Below are positions 1 through 10,747 of a stretch of 64,000 nt of DNA, piece by piece; the first letter of the stretch is position 1, and each line of letters begins with the position of its first letter. The translations under genes and the position numbers were made by a program. Source of the DNA: Sarcocystis neurona (lineage: Eukaryota > Apicomplexa > Conoidasida > Eucoccidiorida > Sarcocystidae); contig KL647303.1 of assembly GCA_000727475.1 (NCBI GenBank), positions 710,408-774,407 on the forward strand, given 5' to 3'. The notes below the pieces were generated by a model. It worked only from the letters and a program-made list of their open reading frames with translations. It had not been told where the DNA came from and searched no databases.

Positions 1-1498
1 GGAAAAGACGTGGACTAAACGCGGCCCAGAGTCTTGTTTGTGAGAAGTGGCGCAGTATAGCCTGTGTTGCGTGAACTCAATTACAGCGTTGGGATCCAGC
101 GAAATGAGAGCTCTTGCGCAGGTAACGCTGGTTCGTATGAAAAGAGCGCACACTGCATTGCAGGTCTTTAGTACGCGTAAACCCGGGATAGGGTGCACCG
201 GTTAGCATTCCAGGAGACGTCCACCGCTCACAACGTTCGCGCCTGGAACCTGTAAACGGACGCACGCGTGTGCGGTTTAGTTATAGGTGGGTGGTAACCT
301 GCGAACAAACTATTCGCACCAGTTGTAAGTCAGCTTGCGCACGCTCAAAGCGCGAGCACACGCAACATTTTTCGTCAAAATGCACGTTAATCGCCCTCGA
401 TACTATTTCCACCCCATATCACCGTGCAGGGCGTGCATTTCTCAAGGGACTCAAGTCAGGCTGCCGCTGCTTGAATTACCCTGCCACGTACGGGGCACTC
501 ACGCGGTCGTGCCGGAGCGAAGTCCGATGGGTTACCTTCGCATTCTGCGGTATCGCTCAGCGGCGCTGCAGGAGAGAGCCGTATTTAACACATCCATTTT
601 GGGGCGTGCACTGCTTTCTGCATTGATTGCTGTACTCATTGGGCACATCTACACCGGTCGTACTCTCCTGAAGCAACTGATTCTCCTAGGAAGCTGCTGC
701 TGCTCTTTGGTAGGGCCACTGCGAAGAAAACGCAGTCCGTCGCGTCTAACGTCTCGCTTTCCACCCCTACTGTCCCGTTTGGGCTCGGCAGCTGAGGACT
801 GTCCAGAGGAACCTCGCTGCGATGATGCGTATGAGAAAATGCTTCCGAGCTCCTGCGACTGTCAGCCTTACGGTGGAGGCATCCTCGACTAGTTCATTTC
901 AGCTTCTACGAAGCAGTCAAATGCTCACCGGAACCGTTCGCACCTAGCACCTGCACTGTGTAAGTGATGAATGGTACGTATGTGTGGGTGTCCGATACCT
1001 CGGTGGAGGTGTGCGTCAGATGTCACTTGGCAACGAACGAATGCAGCCCTTACAAGAACCACGCGGACTTCCAAACCCGAGCACGTGCAGAGAATCCTGC
1101 TGGACGCTTTCGCTGGTAGGGATCGAACCGCAGACGTTGTCTGGGAATTATCAGGTTCCGCGAGTGTGGAATGGCGGACCACACGCTGTACACAACTTTC
1201 ATTGTCATACTACGGTATGCTAGTTTGGGAAGCCTTTGATGCAGATCTAGGTTCCTCATCTTGCGATGGTACGTTGAGCGGTTTGCAACACGAGAAGTGT
1301 AGTCGAAATTCTCTCTACGCGTTTCGCGTACGCGACAACCACGGACCTCCGTCCAGCCTGCATCCGAGCGCTTCTACCCTTTTTTCTGGTTTCAGCAGGA
1401 CCTCGAGCGGTCCTGGCCCTGACAAGTACCGAAACACCCGCCTCGACCACATTATTACAGGACTTGGCGCCTGCAGTTTCGTGCTACTGGCAGACGTG
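1..1498. other. intergenic or unassigned stretch
   Basis: No gene can be supported here. Open frames exist on both strands (for example plus 335-892, with one hydrophobic stretch, and plus 971-1528). None shows a recognisable domain, signal peptide with good cleavage context, or convincing splice signals, and opposite-strand frames of similar length overlap them. Confidence 0.4.
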
Positions 1499-1690
1499 AA
1501 ACGAAGTACAACAGACTTAATGCAGTAGCCTCGGGAGAACAGTTTGTCATGAGTGATGAGTGAAACGAAGTACAACGGACTTAATGCAGTAGCCTCGGGA
1601 GAACAGTTTGCCATGGGTGATGAGTGAAACGAAGTTCAACGGACTTAATGCAGTAGCCTCGTGAGAACTGTTTGTCATGAGTGATGAGTG
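1499..1690. repeat. 64-bp tandem repeat, three copies
   Basis: Three head-to-tail copies of a 64-base unit begin at 1499, 1563 and 1627. Each starts with AAACGAAGT and ends with GTGATGAGTG. Copies one and two differ at a few positions; the third differs at several, including GTTCAAC for GTACAAC and CTGTTT for CAGTTT. The exact 64-base spacing shows recent tandem duplication. No coding function is apparent, because reading frames in the repeat are short and closed by stops. Confidence 0.9.
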
Positions 1691-4285
1691 ACCCTTAAGC
1701 CGGGTGCATTCCTGTTAGTATTGGCTCTTCCCTACCGCAGAAGACTTCTCCGGATTCGCTGCTGCGGCCAAATTTGCTGCTGCTGCTGCTACTGCTGCTG
1801 CAGAATGCGTGACAGCAGCAGCAGCAGCAGCATGAGGCGCGGCGCTCGATGGAAGTGACGAGCGTCGGCAGCAGCCGACGCGGCCGGAAGTAGCGGCAGC
1901 ATTGTACGAACGGCGCCCCGACAAAAGGCAAAAATCCTCCCCAAACTGCAGGTGCTTTGTAGCTGCAGGATAAAAGCACGACACGGGCATTTTATGTCCG
2001 CCTCTCCTCAGAATCGTACCCTGTTCTTCATGTGAGTGTCACATCTGCTGTCGCCCTCTCTTTTGCTGCACGTAGGTGCGTGCTCAATGAGTACCGCGGC
2101 ATTATTGCCGCAGCGGGATGTTCTCTCCGGAGCAAAGATGGAGCATGGTCACTTTCCTGGTGAACTTTAACTGAATATCCAGACTTCGGTACACTCAGTA
2201 GAACGTACCGCCGGGGAGCACCAGCCATCGCACGAAAAGCCTTCCCGGGATGGAGTACTGCAGTGTACTATCATACGCACGTATACATGCATGTGTTCAT
2301 ATCGAAGGATACATACGTGCACACCTATGTATTCATACCGGCACATAAATATCTATATACACGTTTGTAATTATTTGGCGCACACACAGGTGTTACGTAG
2401 CAACAACGACGGCCACGGCTGCGCGCTGGTCGCCTGTGTTCCCGGCATGTACGCATGCATGCAGAGAATGGTTCGTGAAAGGGCCCACACAGTCGATATC
2501 CTCAAGTGGGCACACGCATACAACTGTCCACCAGCCAAAGTTCTCTCCTACCCACGAAAGAAAAGCTGTCGGGCGTGCGGCGCTGCTGTCACGGCCCGCA
2601 CCCTCCCAGTGTCAGTTCGACTCGTGGGCTGCAGCGACGGCTGCATGTTCTCGTGAAGCTGCTGTCGTTGCTCCGCTGGTAGCGCGCACGCTCCAGGCCT
2701 CGTGCTTCTCGTCCTCCACTGGGAGGAAAACACGCTGAAGGGAACGCATGCAGGGGAAGGAGGCGGGTTTTTTTACCGCAGCAAGCAAACCGCTTGTCAG
2801 GAGCCCTGCTCCGTCCTACGCTGAGCAGCCACTGCCGCTCTTGCCGCCTTTGTTTTACTGCTCTTGAACAGCACCAAAACAGCGCTAAGCTTCTCTCTGG
2901 ATGCCGTTAGGTTGCTAGATTTCCCTGGATTCCGAAAAAGAACTTCTTAGTGCCGCAGTTGTCGCATCAGCGGTCTGCGTGTACGTGACGCGCGTCTTGG
3001 GAAGTTTTTTGATCGACGACCGTCAGCCAGCAGCAACTGCTGAACATAGCGCAGCCCCCACCGGCTACAGACACGGTCGTGGCAGTACATACACCACCGG
3101 AGCAACCAACACAGCAGCGGTGCGAGTGCTTGTAGTGATTGTCCAGAACATGCTTCGCCAGCTGCCCGAAAAGTTTTTCTTGAAACATTAGCTGTGCCTG
3201 CCTCGAAGAAGTCTCCTCACGTCTGCTGCCGCTTCTCTGCTGCCGTGGTCGGCGTTTCTCGCGTGTCGCTGCTGCGGCTCGGGTTTTCCCGAGTGGCAGC
3301 CCAAGCACCGTATGCAGTATAGCAGTAACAGGCTCAGCAGCAGCAGCAGCAGTGACATCTTCCTACGTGTCCTTTTCCTCTTCCTCGTCCTCGTCCACCT
3401 CTTCCTTTTGCCCCCGTAGCAGCAGCAGCAGCCTGAGCTGAAGTAGCAAGCTGATTATAATGCGTTGCAGCAGCAGTCTGCCCAGAGGAGCCCCTGAAGC
3501 ATCATATCTTACACCGTTAGAGTTTAGCTGCACACACGTGCCTTTGACTGCAGAAGTGTCTGTTGAACAGCGGCGCGCCCTCTTTTACTTGCGCACGCAC
3601 TAACAGACAGCACCGTGTCGGCAGCACGTTTCCAGCAGCGGCACGAGCCGCAGCAGCAACACATACCGCGTACTCCGCAGGCCTCGCCGCTAGCAGCACC
3701 TGCATCCGCCGGACTTCTGGGTGTATATGTGTAGCTACACACCTGTGCTTCCGAAGGATGACACGCAGGTGAGCGTGCTCACCAGCTTCCAGTAACACAG
3801 GTAGACGTATCAGCGTGAATCGACTCATACACATACGTGTCTTCGTAGAGCGTAATCTACGTGTAACCACACACAAACACACACGTACACACACGAATAT
3901 TCGCGCATCCGCAGCGACGCGCCATTGTGCGTCTCTCCCTGTACGTGTCCTGTCGCCGGCTGCTCGTACCGCACTAGCTCTTTTCTCCGGCGCCGCAGCA
4001 GCTCCAGCAGCAACTACTTCTATTTGTCACCAGGCCAAGGAGCTCCGTTAGATGCAGCAGCGACGGGTGTCAGCAGCACCAGGAACGCCTTTATAAACCG
4101 AAGATTGTGACCAGTCGATCACACACGTGCCTTTTAGTGATGCGCTATTCCTCTGTGTCCGGAAAGTTTACAGCCGAGGGTAACAGGTACGACACACACA
4201 ACAGCAGCAACAGCCGCGAAGGAGGAGGCGTGTCTGGAGGAGAAGCTCTCAGTCTTCAGGCAGTGCCCAGTTAGCGTCAGCAGCA
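1691..4285. other. CAG/CTG-rich intergenic region
   Basis: The stretch holds several short CAG/CTG runs (about 1775-1831, 3337-3351, 3418-3432) and a GCATGC-type motif at 2456-2462. A minus-strand frame around 2967-3308 has a mildly coding-like composition but no recognisable domain or confirmed exon limits. No gene is called. The region probably contains the promoter and 5' UTR of the plus-strand gene that begins at 4286 or 4958. Confidence 0.4.
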
Positions 4286-7200
4286 ATGGAGAGCACGCCG
4301 AGTGCAACAGGAAGAAGAGGCAGCAGGAATCGCGAGGAAGCCTCAACCCGGAGCGTGTGCTGCAGCCCTGAAAAAAACAGGGGCGCCGCCAGCAGCACCC
4401 CGTCATGCAGTCCTCGAGCCAGCAGCAGCGTCCATCCCTACAGCAGCAGCAGCAGCACGAGCGATGAGTACAGCACCGCGCGCAGTATCCCCCCTGGCAG
4501 CAACAGCCGCGCTTATCAATCGAGCCATAGCCATCTCTGCTCGCTACCGAGCAGCAGGGCCTTCGCAGCAACCGAGAGCTGCAGCAGCAAGGCGGAAATT
4601 CCTCACAGCAGCGGGACCACGTCAAGCTACACAGAGGGGAATGGCGCGCGCAGCTGCCTGGAGCTCAGCAGCAGTTGCTCCAGCGGTGCGAGCGACACCA
4701 CCGGCATTGCGTTGTTCGCAGGCGGCGGCTGGAGAGCCCCTCGCGGCAGGAGAAGGAGCGCGAGCAAGGCGGATTACAGCGTACCCGGTGCCCTATGCAG
4801 TAGTCGTCCGGCCTCCGAATACAGCAGCGAAGAACGTGCGTGTGGCTCGAAGACGGGAGAAGGAGGACACACGGGAGGCCTTCTCTGCGCGCACCGGCAA
4901 CGTCGAGGGAGGGAAGGAAGCGATGACACGAACCATCAGTTTTCCTCTCCTGGAGAAATGATATTTTCTAGTGCCTTGCTGCTGTGGTTGCTCGCGCCTT
5001 TCCTGTATTTGAATGAACTGACAAAGTTCAGACTTCTTTCGAAGTCCCTCAACTCGCGCTGGCTGTCGCTCCACAGGATGCGGTGGATGATGTGCAACAG
5101 CATTGCTCTCGTCTTCCCGGCGCAGTGGGGAGTCCCCACGCTCGAACGTACGCATCAGCAGCACTGCTGTTCAGTGCCGGTGTCGGTGCCACCCCAGGGC
5201 TCGTCTGGAGAAAAGCCGCTGCACGGGTCTCAGCAACAGCAGCAACAGCAGGTGGATGAGGAGCACGGGGAGAAACGGGAGGAGCACATCGAGCAGCAGC
5301 AGGAGCCTCGGCAGAGGCAGGAAGAGCAGGTCCGGCAGCAGAAGGCAGAACTGGAGAAGCGAGGCCTGCAAGCGACGCTACGGCAAGAAGGAACAGAGGG
5401 AAGAGAGGACCTCCAGCAGCAGCAGGCGTGGCAAAACGAGAGAGAGGCTGCAGCAGCCGATGCAGGAAGGGGTGTCACGCGCTCAGAAGGGGACCGACAA
5501 GCAGATGCACTACTCGCACTAGCCGGAGAAGCGACGGGAGCGGGGAAACCGGCGGACAAGAGTGGGCGGGTTGCGATGGGATGCAGCAGCAAAGTTCCTT
5601 CCCTGTCCAATTTTTTGCAAGCCGTGCTACTGCGATCTCCCTCTTCATACGGCTGCGCACCGCTGCAGCTCCGGCAGCTGACACTCCATATGCCTGAGTC
5701 ACCGGACGCGGTTCTGTCGCTGGAGCAGTTCAAAACGTATAGATCTCTTTTGGAGGTGTGCAGTCCAACGCTTGAAGAGCTCTCCTTGGTCGACTTTTCG
5801 TCGTTCTACGCTGTCGTGGACGTGTCGCCCGCTCTCCGCGAAGCGCTACGAGGATCAGCATCTACGGCTGGCGCCGCGGCAGGGAGCCCGAGCCCCACAG
5901 CTGCCGGTGGCGTCTCTCTTGCCGCTGAAAGGAACTTGAGAAGGGCCCTTGCAGTCGTGCGGTCAGCTTGCCACCCGCCGTCCCTGTGGGGAGTCGAAGG
6001 CGAAGATGATGTGGTTGCAGCAGGCGAAGCAATTGCGTCCCCAGCAGCAGTTGCAGCTGCTGGTCAGTCACGCACAAACTTGCCAGGCAGTACGGCTACA
6101 GAACTCGCAGGAAACTCAGGGCCAGCAACGGCACCAAGAGGGCAGCAGCGGCGTCAACCCGCGTCCCTCAAGTCACCGCTGCATCTGAGGGTGTGCTTCA
6201 AAATATGGAGTAGTTGCCGAAGCGCTCTGGAGGAAGATGTGACAGACGATTACGAAAGAGAACAGGCAGCCAAACTTGAAGAAGAGGGAAACAGCGAGAG
6301 TGACACCGGGAAATCGCCCACGAGGGGGAAGGCTGATGGTGGTCGAGTCCCTAGATTCTGGTCTGTGAACTCGTACGGTGACTTCATAGATCCTGCTGCT
6401 CCCGCTGCTGTGGCGCTGTCGCGTGCGTCGGCGGATCGTACGGAACAGACGGGAAAAGCAGCCACGCAGTTTTTCATTATGGTGACGAGAGCCACACGAC
6501 CAGCCAGAGCCGAACGGTCTTTGCCCACTTCTTCAGCGGCTCCACCTTCCACAGCAGAAGCAGCTGGAGAGGAGAGAGCAACCGACTCTGCGGGGTTAGA
6601 AGCAGCAGCAGACGATACGTCTTCTTTGACAGGAAGAGAGGCTACGGGTGGTGGGGGAGGATCGACCGTTCCACCGGCGGCGCACTGTGGGTCAGGAGGA
6701 GGTGGTGAGCGGGATGGACATTCCGCTGCGGCTGTAGGGTCCAGTGCTGCCATGCATGGTCGCAAAGACGGGGAGTCTTTATCTGCCAGTGCGCCTGCTG
6801 CAAGTGCAACTGCTGCTGGCCACGCGAGTGAGTTTTGTCGAGGGGAACTGCCGTGTGGTGCACCGGTGTTGTCTGACCTTTCTAGGATCCCAGCTGACGC
6901 AGATGTGTATCAATTGGTGCATGATACTGTGAGGAGTTTAAAACTGAACTGCTGTTTCCCGCAGCTAAAGCGCCTGCATGTGTACGGTTATTCGGAGTGG
7001 AAAACTGCACGGCCGTACCTGTCCTGCCTCGCCTGCCTGTTCCTGCCTAGAGCTTCTGAAACGCACTGGCCTATGACGGAGAACAGCCGCAGGGACAGTG
7101 AGCGTAGGGGCGCCGACACCGAGGGCAGTAGACGTTCTCCTCGTAGAAGCCACAGCAGCAGTGGCGGCAGCGATGAGAGTCGCAGGAGCCTGGTCAGCGA

Positions 7201-10200
7201 GACGCGCAGCAACACGAGCAGCAACAGCCAGCGACGTCGCAGCAGGGCGCGTTGTGGGCACGCTCGTCTCAGAAAAAGTAGCAGCAACAGCAGCAGCCGG
7301 CAGAGCCACAGCACGTCAAGGGGCAGCCGAGTCAGCAGCGCGAGTCCTGGTGGTAGACCTCAGCAAAGCAGCGCGAGCAGCACTGCAGAGAAGAGACGCA
7401 GGGCGTCGACCCGCTGCGGCTGTAGCGTGGACGCTCCGAGGCGGCGCGGACGTAGTCCTGCTTCCCGTCAGAAAGGCCGCGCTGTCATGTCGAAGGGGAA
7501 GAATGAGGAAGTTGGTGACGCTGCTGCTGCGGGTGACGCTGCATCCTCTGCAATTAAGCGCAAAAGTGCTCGCGTTGCTCCCGTTGCCGGCGGAAGAGTA
7601 GAACTTGAAGGGGAAAAGGCCAAGGGAACGGGCCCAGAGGGGACACTGGCTTTCCCAAATCTGGAGGAGGTTTGGTGGCTGGACGCATCATGTGTCGAAG
7701 AAGACATGTGTGCGTTTTTATGCGCGAGCCAAACTCGACGACTGAAGAAGTTGTCTTTCAGCACGTACAGTCCTAGCACAGTATCACTTTTGTTAGAGAA
7801 ATGTGTAGCCCATCCGCGAATCTTCAAAAATCTACGAGAGCTGGTCATCGATGGCATGAACCTCATCTGGCCAGAAGACGAATGGTGGTGGTTTTCCGGC
7901 AATAGCTTCACTCGCTTTGTCGAAATTTGGATGTTGCACGCGATGAACCGCTACCAGCTTGCGCCCCCATATCCCGTCCCACGTACGCTGCAGCAACTTG
8001 AAGCAGAGAGGCGTCAGCAGGAACAGCAGCAGCGCAGTCGCCAGCAGCGTGCCGATACGTGCAGCGCATGCGGCACACAACCGCATCCTAAGCAACGGCG
8101 ACAACCGAACGATCACCGAAGAAGACCCCGCTGCTGTCCATGGAGAGAAGAGGATTCGAGGAGACAAAAGGGGAGCGTTCTAAGCAATAGCATTCAGAAA
8201 CTTTCGACACCATGCAACGAACCTACGGAGGAGCGCGTACACGAAAGTGGAGTGCTGTGTCCTGGCGGCAGGCATGACGTAGCAAGAAGCGACCAAATAT
8301 GTGAAGGCACACGCGAAAGGGAGAGACGCATAGCAGAGACAGACGAATGTGTGGAAGAAGTAGCAAGTGAAAGTGCACCGTGTGGATGGAAGACGCCGGT
8401 GGAAGACGAAACCAGGAGACTCTCGGAGAACACGAGATGGCGTGGCAGTCAAAAAAGGTCTAGCAAGAGCCGCAGGAGCGACGGCAGGCGCGGACTAATG
8501 GCGAAGGGTGCAGGCCTGAGGAGGAGACGTTGGAGTGACGAGTCGATCTCTTCTACGGACGACGAGGAGAAGGGGGAGGAGAGCGAGAGTCAAGAGGAAG
8601 AGGAGCTGCCCGCTGGTTTTGTCGGGGGAGGTGCCGAGCTGGATTACGAAGGAATAAAGAAAGCTATGAATCGACTTCCTCGAGTGAGGAAGCTGCGGCT
8701 GCTGAGTTTCTCTGGTGACATCTTAGGCGGGCCGGACGACAGCACGCACACGCTAGGGAGTTTCTTCCCCGAAGCAGATCTAGAGATTCAGGGCAGTCTG
8801 CTTATCGGCCGCAGATTGCTCCAGCGATTCCTGATGAATATTGTTCACAAGGCCCAAGCAGCGAAAAGGAGAGACAGGGAGCAGAACAGCGGAAGGGTAG
8901 CTGGCAAAAACGTTCTTCGTTGGAGGAGCGCATCCACAGCGTCCGGCGTTTCTTGCACCGGGAGAGTCGACGGCGTAAAGCAGCGACGTGGGGAAAGACA
9001 AAGGAGCTTGCTTTCTCACACCGCTTGTGCATCAGAAACAGAGCAGGAGAAGGATAGCTCTGACGATTCCCTTGCCGGTCCCACCCTGGAATTTCCCGCC
9101 CCCCCCGCTCTCTCTTTTTCAACAGGACAGGGGTTGGTAGGTTCTGTGACCAATCGCCTGGTCGTGGAGGAGCCGGTAGCTAGTCAAGCAGAGGTCTCGC
9201 CAGAATGGAGGCGACTCACTAGCGAAGCAGTACGGCTGAATCCGGTGGGGCAGCAGTACATAATGCGCTGGCTGCGAAGTGGACTGGTGTACAAGGTGAG
9301 GATGACTTTAGCCATACAATGGGCCGATCGGACAGAGCTGCACGTCGATGCTTTTCATCGAGAATGCGTGTCCGAGTACATACGAGACGTCGTGGGAAGC
9401 CTGCCGGATTGGATGAGGGAAAAAAATGTCAAGGCCTCGCGTGTCAACAGTCTGCGCATTTTGGAACTGACGGACAGCATCCAGGAAACGAATAAACCTC
9501 TTGAAGGATACGAAGACGCGCGGGGGTACTTCGTTCCTTTTGGACGGGTCAAGGACGTGTTGGCGTTCTTCGCTCCATTTCTGCTAGGTCTCAACTGCTT
9601 TTCACAATTTATTCCTTTTCCGCACGGCGAGACTGATGAAGACGGTTCTGTGTGCAGTCCTACGCAGGATTCGGGTACCCGTCGAGAGGGAGGAGCAGAA
9701 TCCTCAAAGGATGAAGCTGAACGTGAGGACCGCGGTCGCGGAGACGAGGACGTCACCGATGGGGAAGAGGCACATCCAGTGGACGAACGGATCCGCCCAA
9801 GGTCCAATCTGGCTTCTTGGAGGACTCGCGACGAACGAACCAAAGTAAAACAGCGACGCAGCACAATCCATTTGGATCACGATCTTGCACGGAATGTGAG
9901 TGTAGTCCGTATGCAACGCAATGAAAGAAGCACGGTGTTGCAGCCACCTAATCTGAATGAGGAGCAAAGTTTTAAGGAAGGCAGCGAAACCTGCCCTGGC
10001 GGGCCACCCAGAGTTACGGTGCCCGGATTGCCTGCCACAGGCCTGGAGAGCTCCGCTCCTCTCATCCACGGAGACCAACATGAGAGAGGCGCTGACAGCG
10101 AAATACTGGTCAGCCCAGAAAGAGCATGTACAGCCGACCCAAGAAGCACAGAGAGACAGGAGACTCCGACAGTCTCCCCCGCTTCCGATGGTGCTCGAGG

Positions 10201-10747
10201 CACTCACCGGCACACCATGGCCACTGATGACGCATGGTCACCTGATGGGGATCTTCCTAATAGGTCGCTGCGGGTATTGCGTTTGAAAGGGGTCGTGGGG
10301 CTTGCATTGCCTCTCTACACGCGATTTATAGACTACCGCAAGTTGAACGATGTAGTTACGCGAGTAGCTCGGGCGTATCGGGCGCAGACACGCGTGTTGC
10401 TGGTTACGGATGGCACGCTGCTCTTCTACACGCACAGCAAGACGCACCACGACCTGGCACTGGCTGCGTTAGCGCGTGATTTCAAGGCAGTGACGAAAGA
10501 GTGTATGGAATCACTTCAGGTCATCGACTATCGCGTTTATAGGCCAATTACGTGGCGATGCGAACTTGGTGAGAGTCAAGAGCAGATGTGCATGCCCGCG
10601 TTTCTACGAGTTTTTCTCCGCAACAATCCAGAGTTCCGCTTCGTGCGACGCCTCGATTGCATCCGTCCGGTAGACAACGAAATGGAAGTCGATCTGCGAA
10701 GAGTCAAAGCCTCGCTTACTGCGTATATATGGATCAGAACTCGTTGA
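4286..10747 (+). CDS. large F-box-like/leucine-rich repeat protein
   Basis: This is an uninterrupted frame of 2,153 residues ending in TGA. Residues 1-224 are Ser-rich, coded by CAG-type triplets. At about residues 225-262 a Leu-rich helix pair (ALLLWLLAPFL, then LTKFRLLSKSLNSRW) fits an F-box, the motif that links substrate receptors to SCF ubiquitin ligases. A Gln/Glu-rich stretch follows (about 310-400). Leucine-rich segments are scattered further on: near 458 (LRQLTLHM), 893 (LKRLHVYGY), 1125-1200 (NLEEVWWL, LKKLSF, LRELVIDG), 1465 (VRKLRLLSF), 1725 (LRILELTD) and 1994 (LRVLRLKG). Ser/Arg-rich and acidic spacers separate them. The last 150 residues are well ordered and free of low complexity. 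The start is uncertain: ATG 4286 gives the full frame, while ATG 4958 lies just before the F-box-like segment. The F-box/LRR reading is inference from pattern; the substrate is unknown. No introns are needed. Confidence 0.75.
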   Translation: MESTPSATGRRGSRNREEASTRSVCCSPEKNRGAASSTPSCSPRASSSVHPYSSSSSTSDEYSTARSIPPGSNSRAYQSSHSHLCSLPSSRAFAATESCSSKAEIPHSSGTTSSYTEGNGARSCLELSSSCSSGASDTTGIALFAGGGWRAPRGRRRSASKADYSVPGALCSSRPASEYSSEERACGSKTGEGGHTGGLLCAHRQRRGREGSDDTNHQFSSPGEMIFSSALLLWLLAPFLYLNELTKFRLLSKSLNSRWLSLHRMRWMMCNSIALVFPAQWGVPTLERTHQQHCCSVPVSVPPQGSSGEKPLHGSQQQQQQQVDEEHGEKREEHIEQQQEPRQRQEEQVRQQKAELEKRGLQATLRQEGTEGREDLQQQQAWQNEREAAAADAGRGVTRSEGDRQADALLALAGEATGAGKPADKSGRVAMGCSSKVPSLSNFLQAVLLRSPSSYGCAPLQLRQLTLHMPESPDAVLSLEQFKTYRSLLEVCSPTLEELSLVDFSSFYAVVDVSPALREALRGSASTAGAAAGSPSPTAAGGVSLAAERNLRRALAVVRSACHPPSLWGVEGEDDVVAAGEAIASPAAVAAAGQSRTNLPGSTATELAGNSGPATAPRGQQRRQPASLKSPLHLRVCFKIWSSCRSALEEDVTDDYEREQAAKLEEEGNSESDTGKSPTRGKADGGRVPRFWSVNSYGDFIDPAAPAAVALSRASADRTEQTGKAATQFFIMVTRATRPARAERSLPTSSAAPPSTAEAAGEERATDSAGLEAAADDTSSLTGREATGGGGGSTVPPAAHCGSGGGGERDGHSAAAVGSSAAMHGRKDGESLSASAPAASATAAGHASEFCRGELPCGAPVLSDLSRIPADADVYQLVHDTVRSLKLNCCFPQLKRLHVYGYSEWKTARPYLSCLACLFLPRASETHWPMTENSRRDSERRGADTEGSRRSPRRSHSSSGGSDESRRSLVSETRSNTSSNSQRRRSRARCGHARLRKSSSNSSSRQSHSTSRGSRVSSASPGGRPQQSSASSTAEKRRRASTRCGCSVDAPRRRGRSPASRQKGRAVMSKGKNEEVGDAAAAGDAASSAIKRKSARVAPVAGGRVELEGEKAKGTGPEGTLAFPNLEEVWWLDASCVEEDMCAFLCASQTRRLKKLSFSTYSPSTVSLLLEKCVAHPRIFKNLRELVIDGMNLIWPEDEWWWFSGNSFTRFVEIWMLHAMNRYQLAPPYPVPRTLQQLEAERRQQEQQQRSRQQRADTCSACGTQPHPKQRRQPNDHRRRPRCCPWREEDSRRQKGSVLSNSIQKLSTPCNEPTEERVHESGVLCPGGRHDVARSDQICEGTRERERRIAETDECVEEVASESAPCGWKTPVEDETRRLSENTRWRGSQKRSSKSRRSDGRRGLMAKGAGLRRRRWSDESISSTDDEEKGEESESQEEEELPAGFVGGGAELDYEGIKKAMNRLPRVRKLRLLSFSGDILGGPDDSTHTLGSFFPEADLEIQGSLLIGRRLLQRFLMNIVHKAQAAKRRDREQNSGRVAGKNVLRWRSASTASGVSCTGRVDGVKQRRGERQRSLLSHTACASETEQEKDSSDDSLAGPTLEFPAPPALSFSTGQGLVGSVTNRLVVEEPVASQAEVSPEWRRLTSEAVRLNPVGQQYIMRWLRSGLVYKVRMTLAIQWADRTELHVDAFHRECVSEYIRDVVGSLPDWMREKNVKASRVNSLRILELTDSIQETNKPLEGYEDARGYFVPFGRVKDVLAFFAPFLLGLNCFSQFIPFPHGETDEDGSVCSPTQDSGTRREGGAESSKDEAEREDRGRGDEDVTDGEEAHPVDERIRPRSNLASWRTRDERTKVKQRRSTIHLDHDLARNVSVVRMQRNERSTVLQPPNLNEEQSFKEGSETCPGGPPRVTVPGLPATGLESSAPLIHGDQHERGADSEILVSPERACTADPRSTERQETPTVSPASDGARGTHRHTMATDDAWSPDGDLPNRSLRVLRLKGVVGLALPLYTRFIDYRKLNDVVTRVARAYRAQTRVLLVTDGTLLFYTHSKTHHDLALAALARDFKAVTKECMESLQVIDYRVYRPITWRCELGESQEQMCMPAFLRVFLRNNPEFRFVRRLDCIRPVDNEMEVDLRRVKASLTAYIWIRTR

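Noticed and set aside
1105..1180. A tRNA-like T-loop on the minus strand (GGTTCGATCCC) near 1115-1128
   Set aside because: The arms do not pair: the bases flanking the loop give no five-base T-stem, and no matching acceptor or anticodon stem is found.
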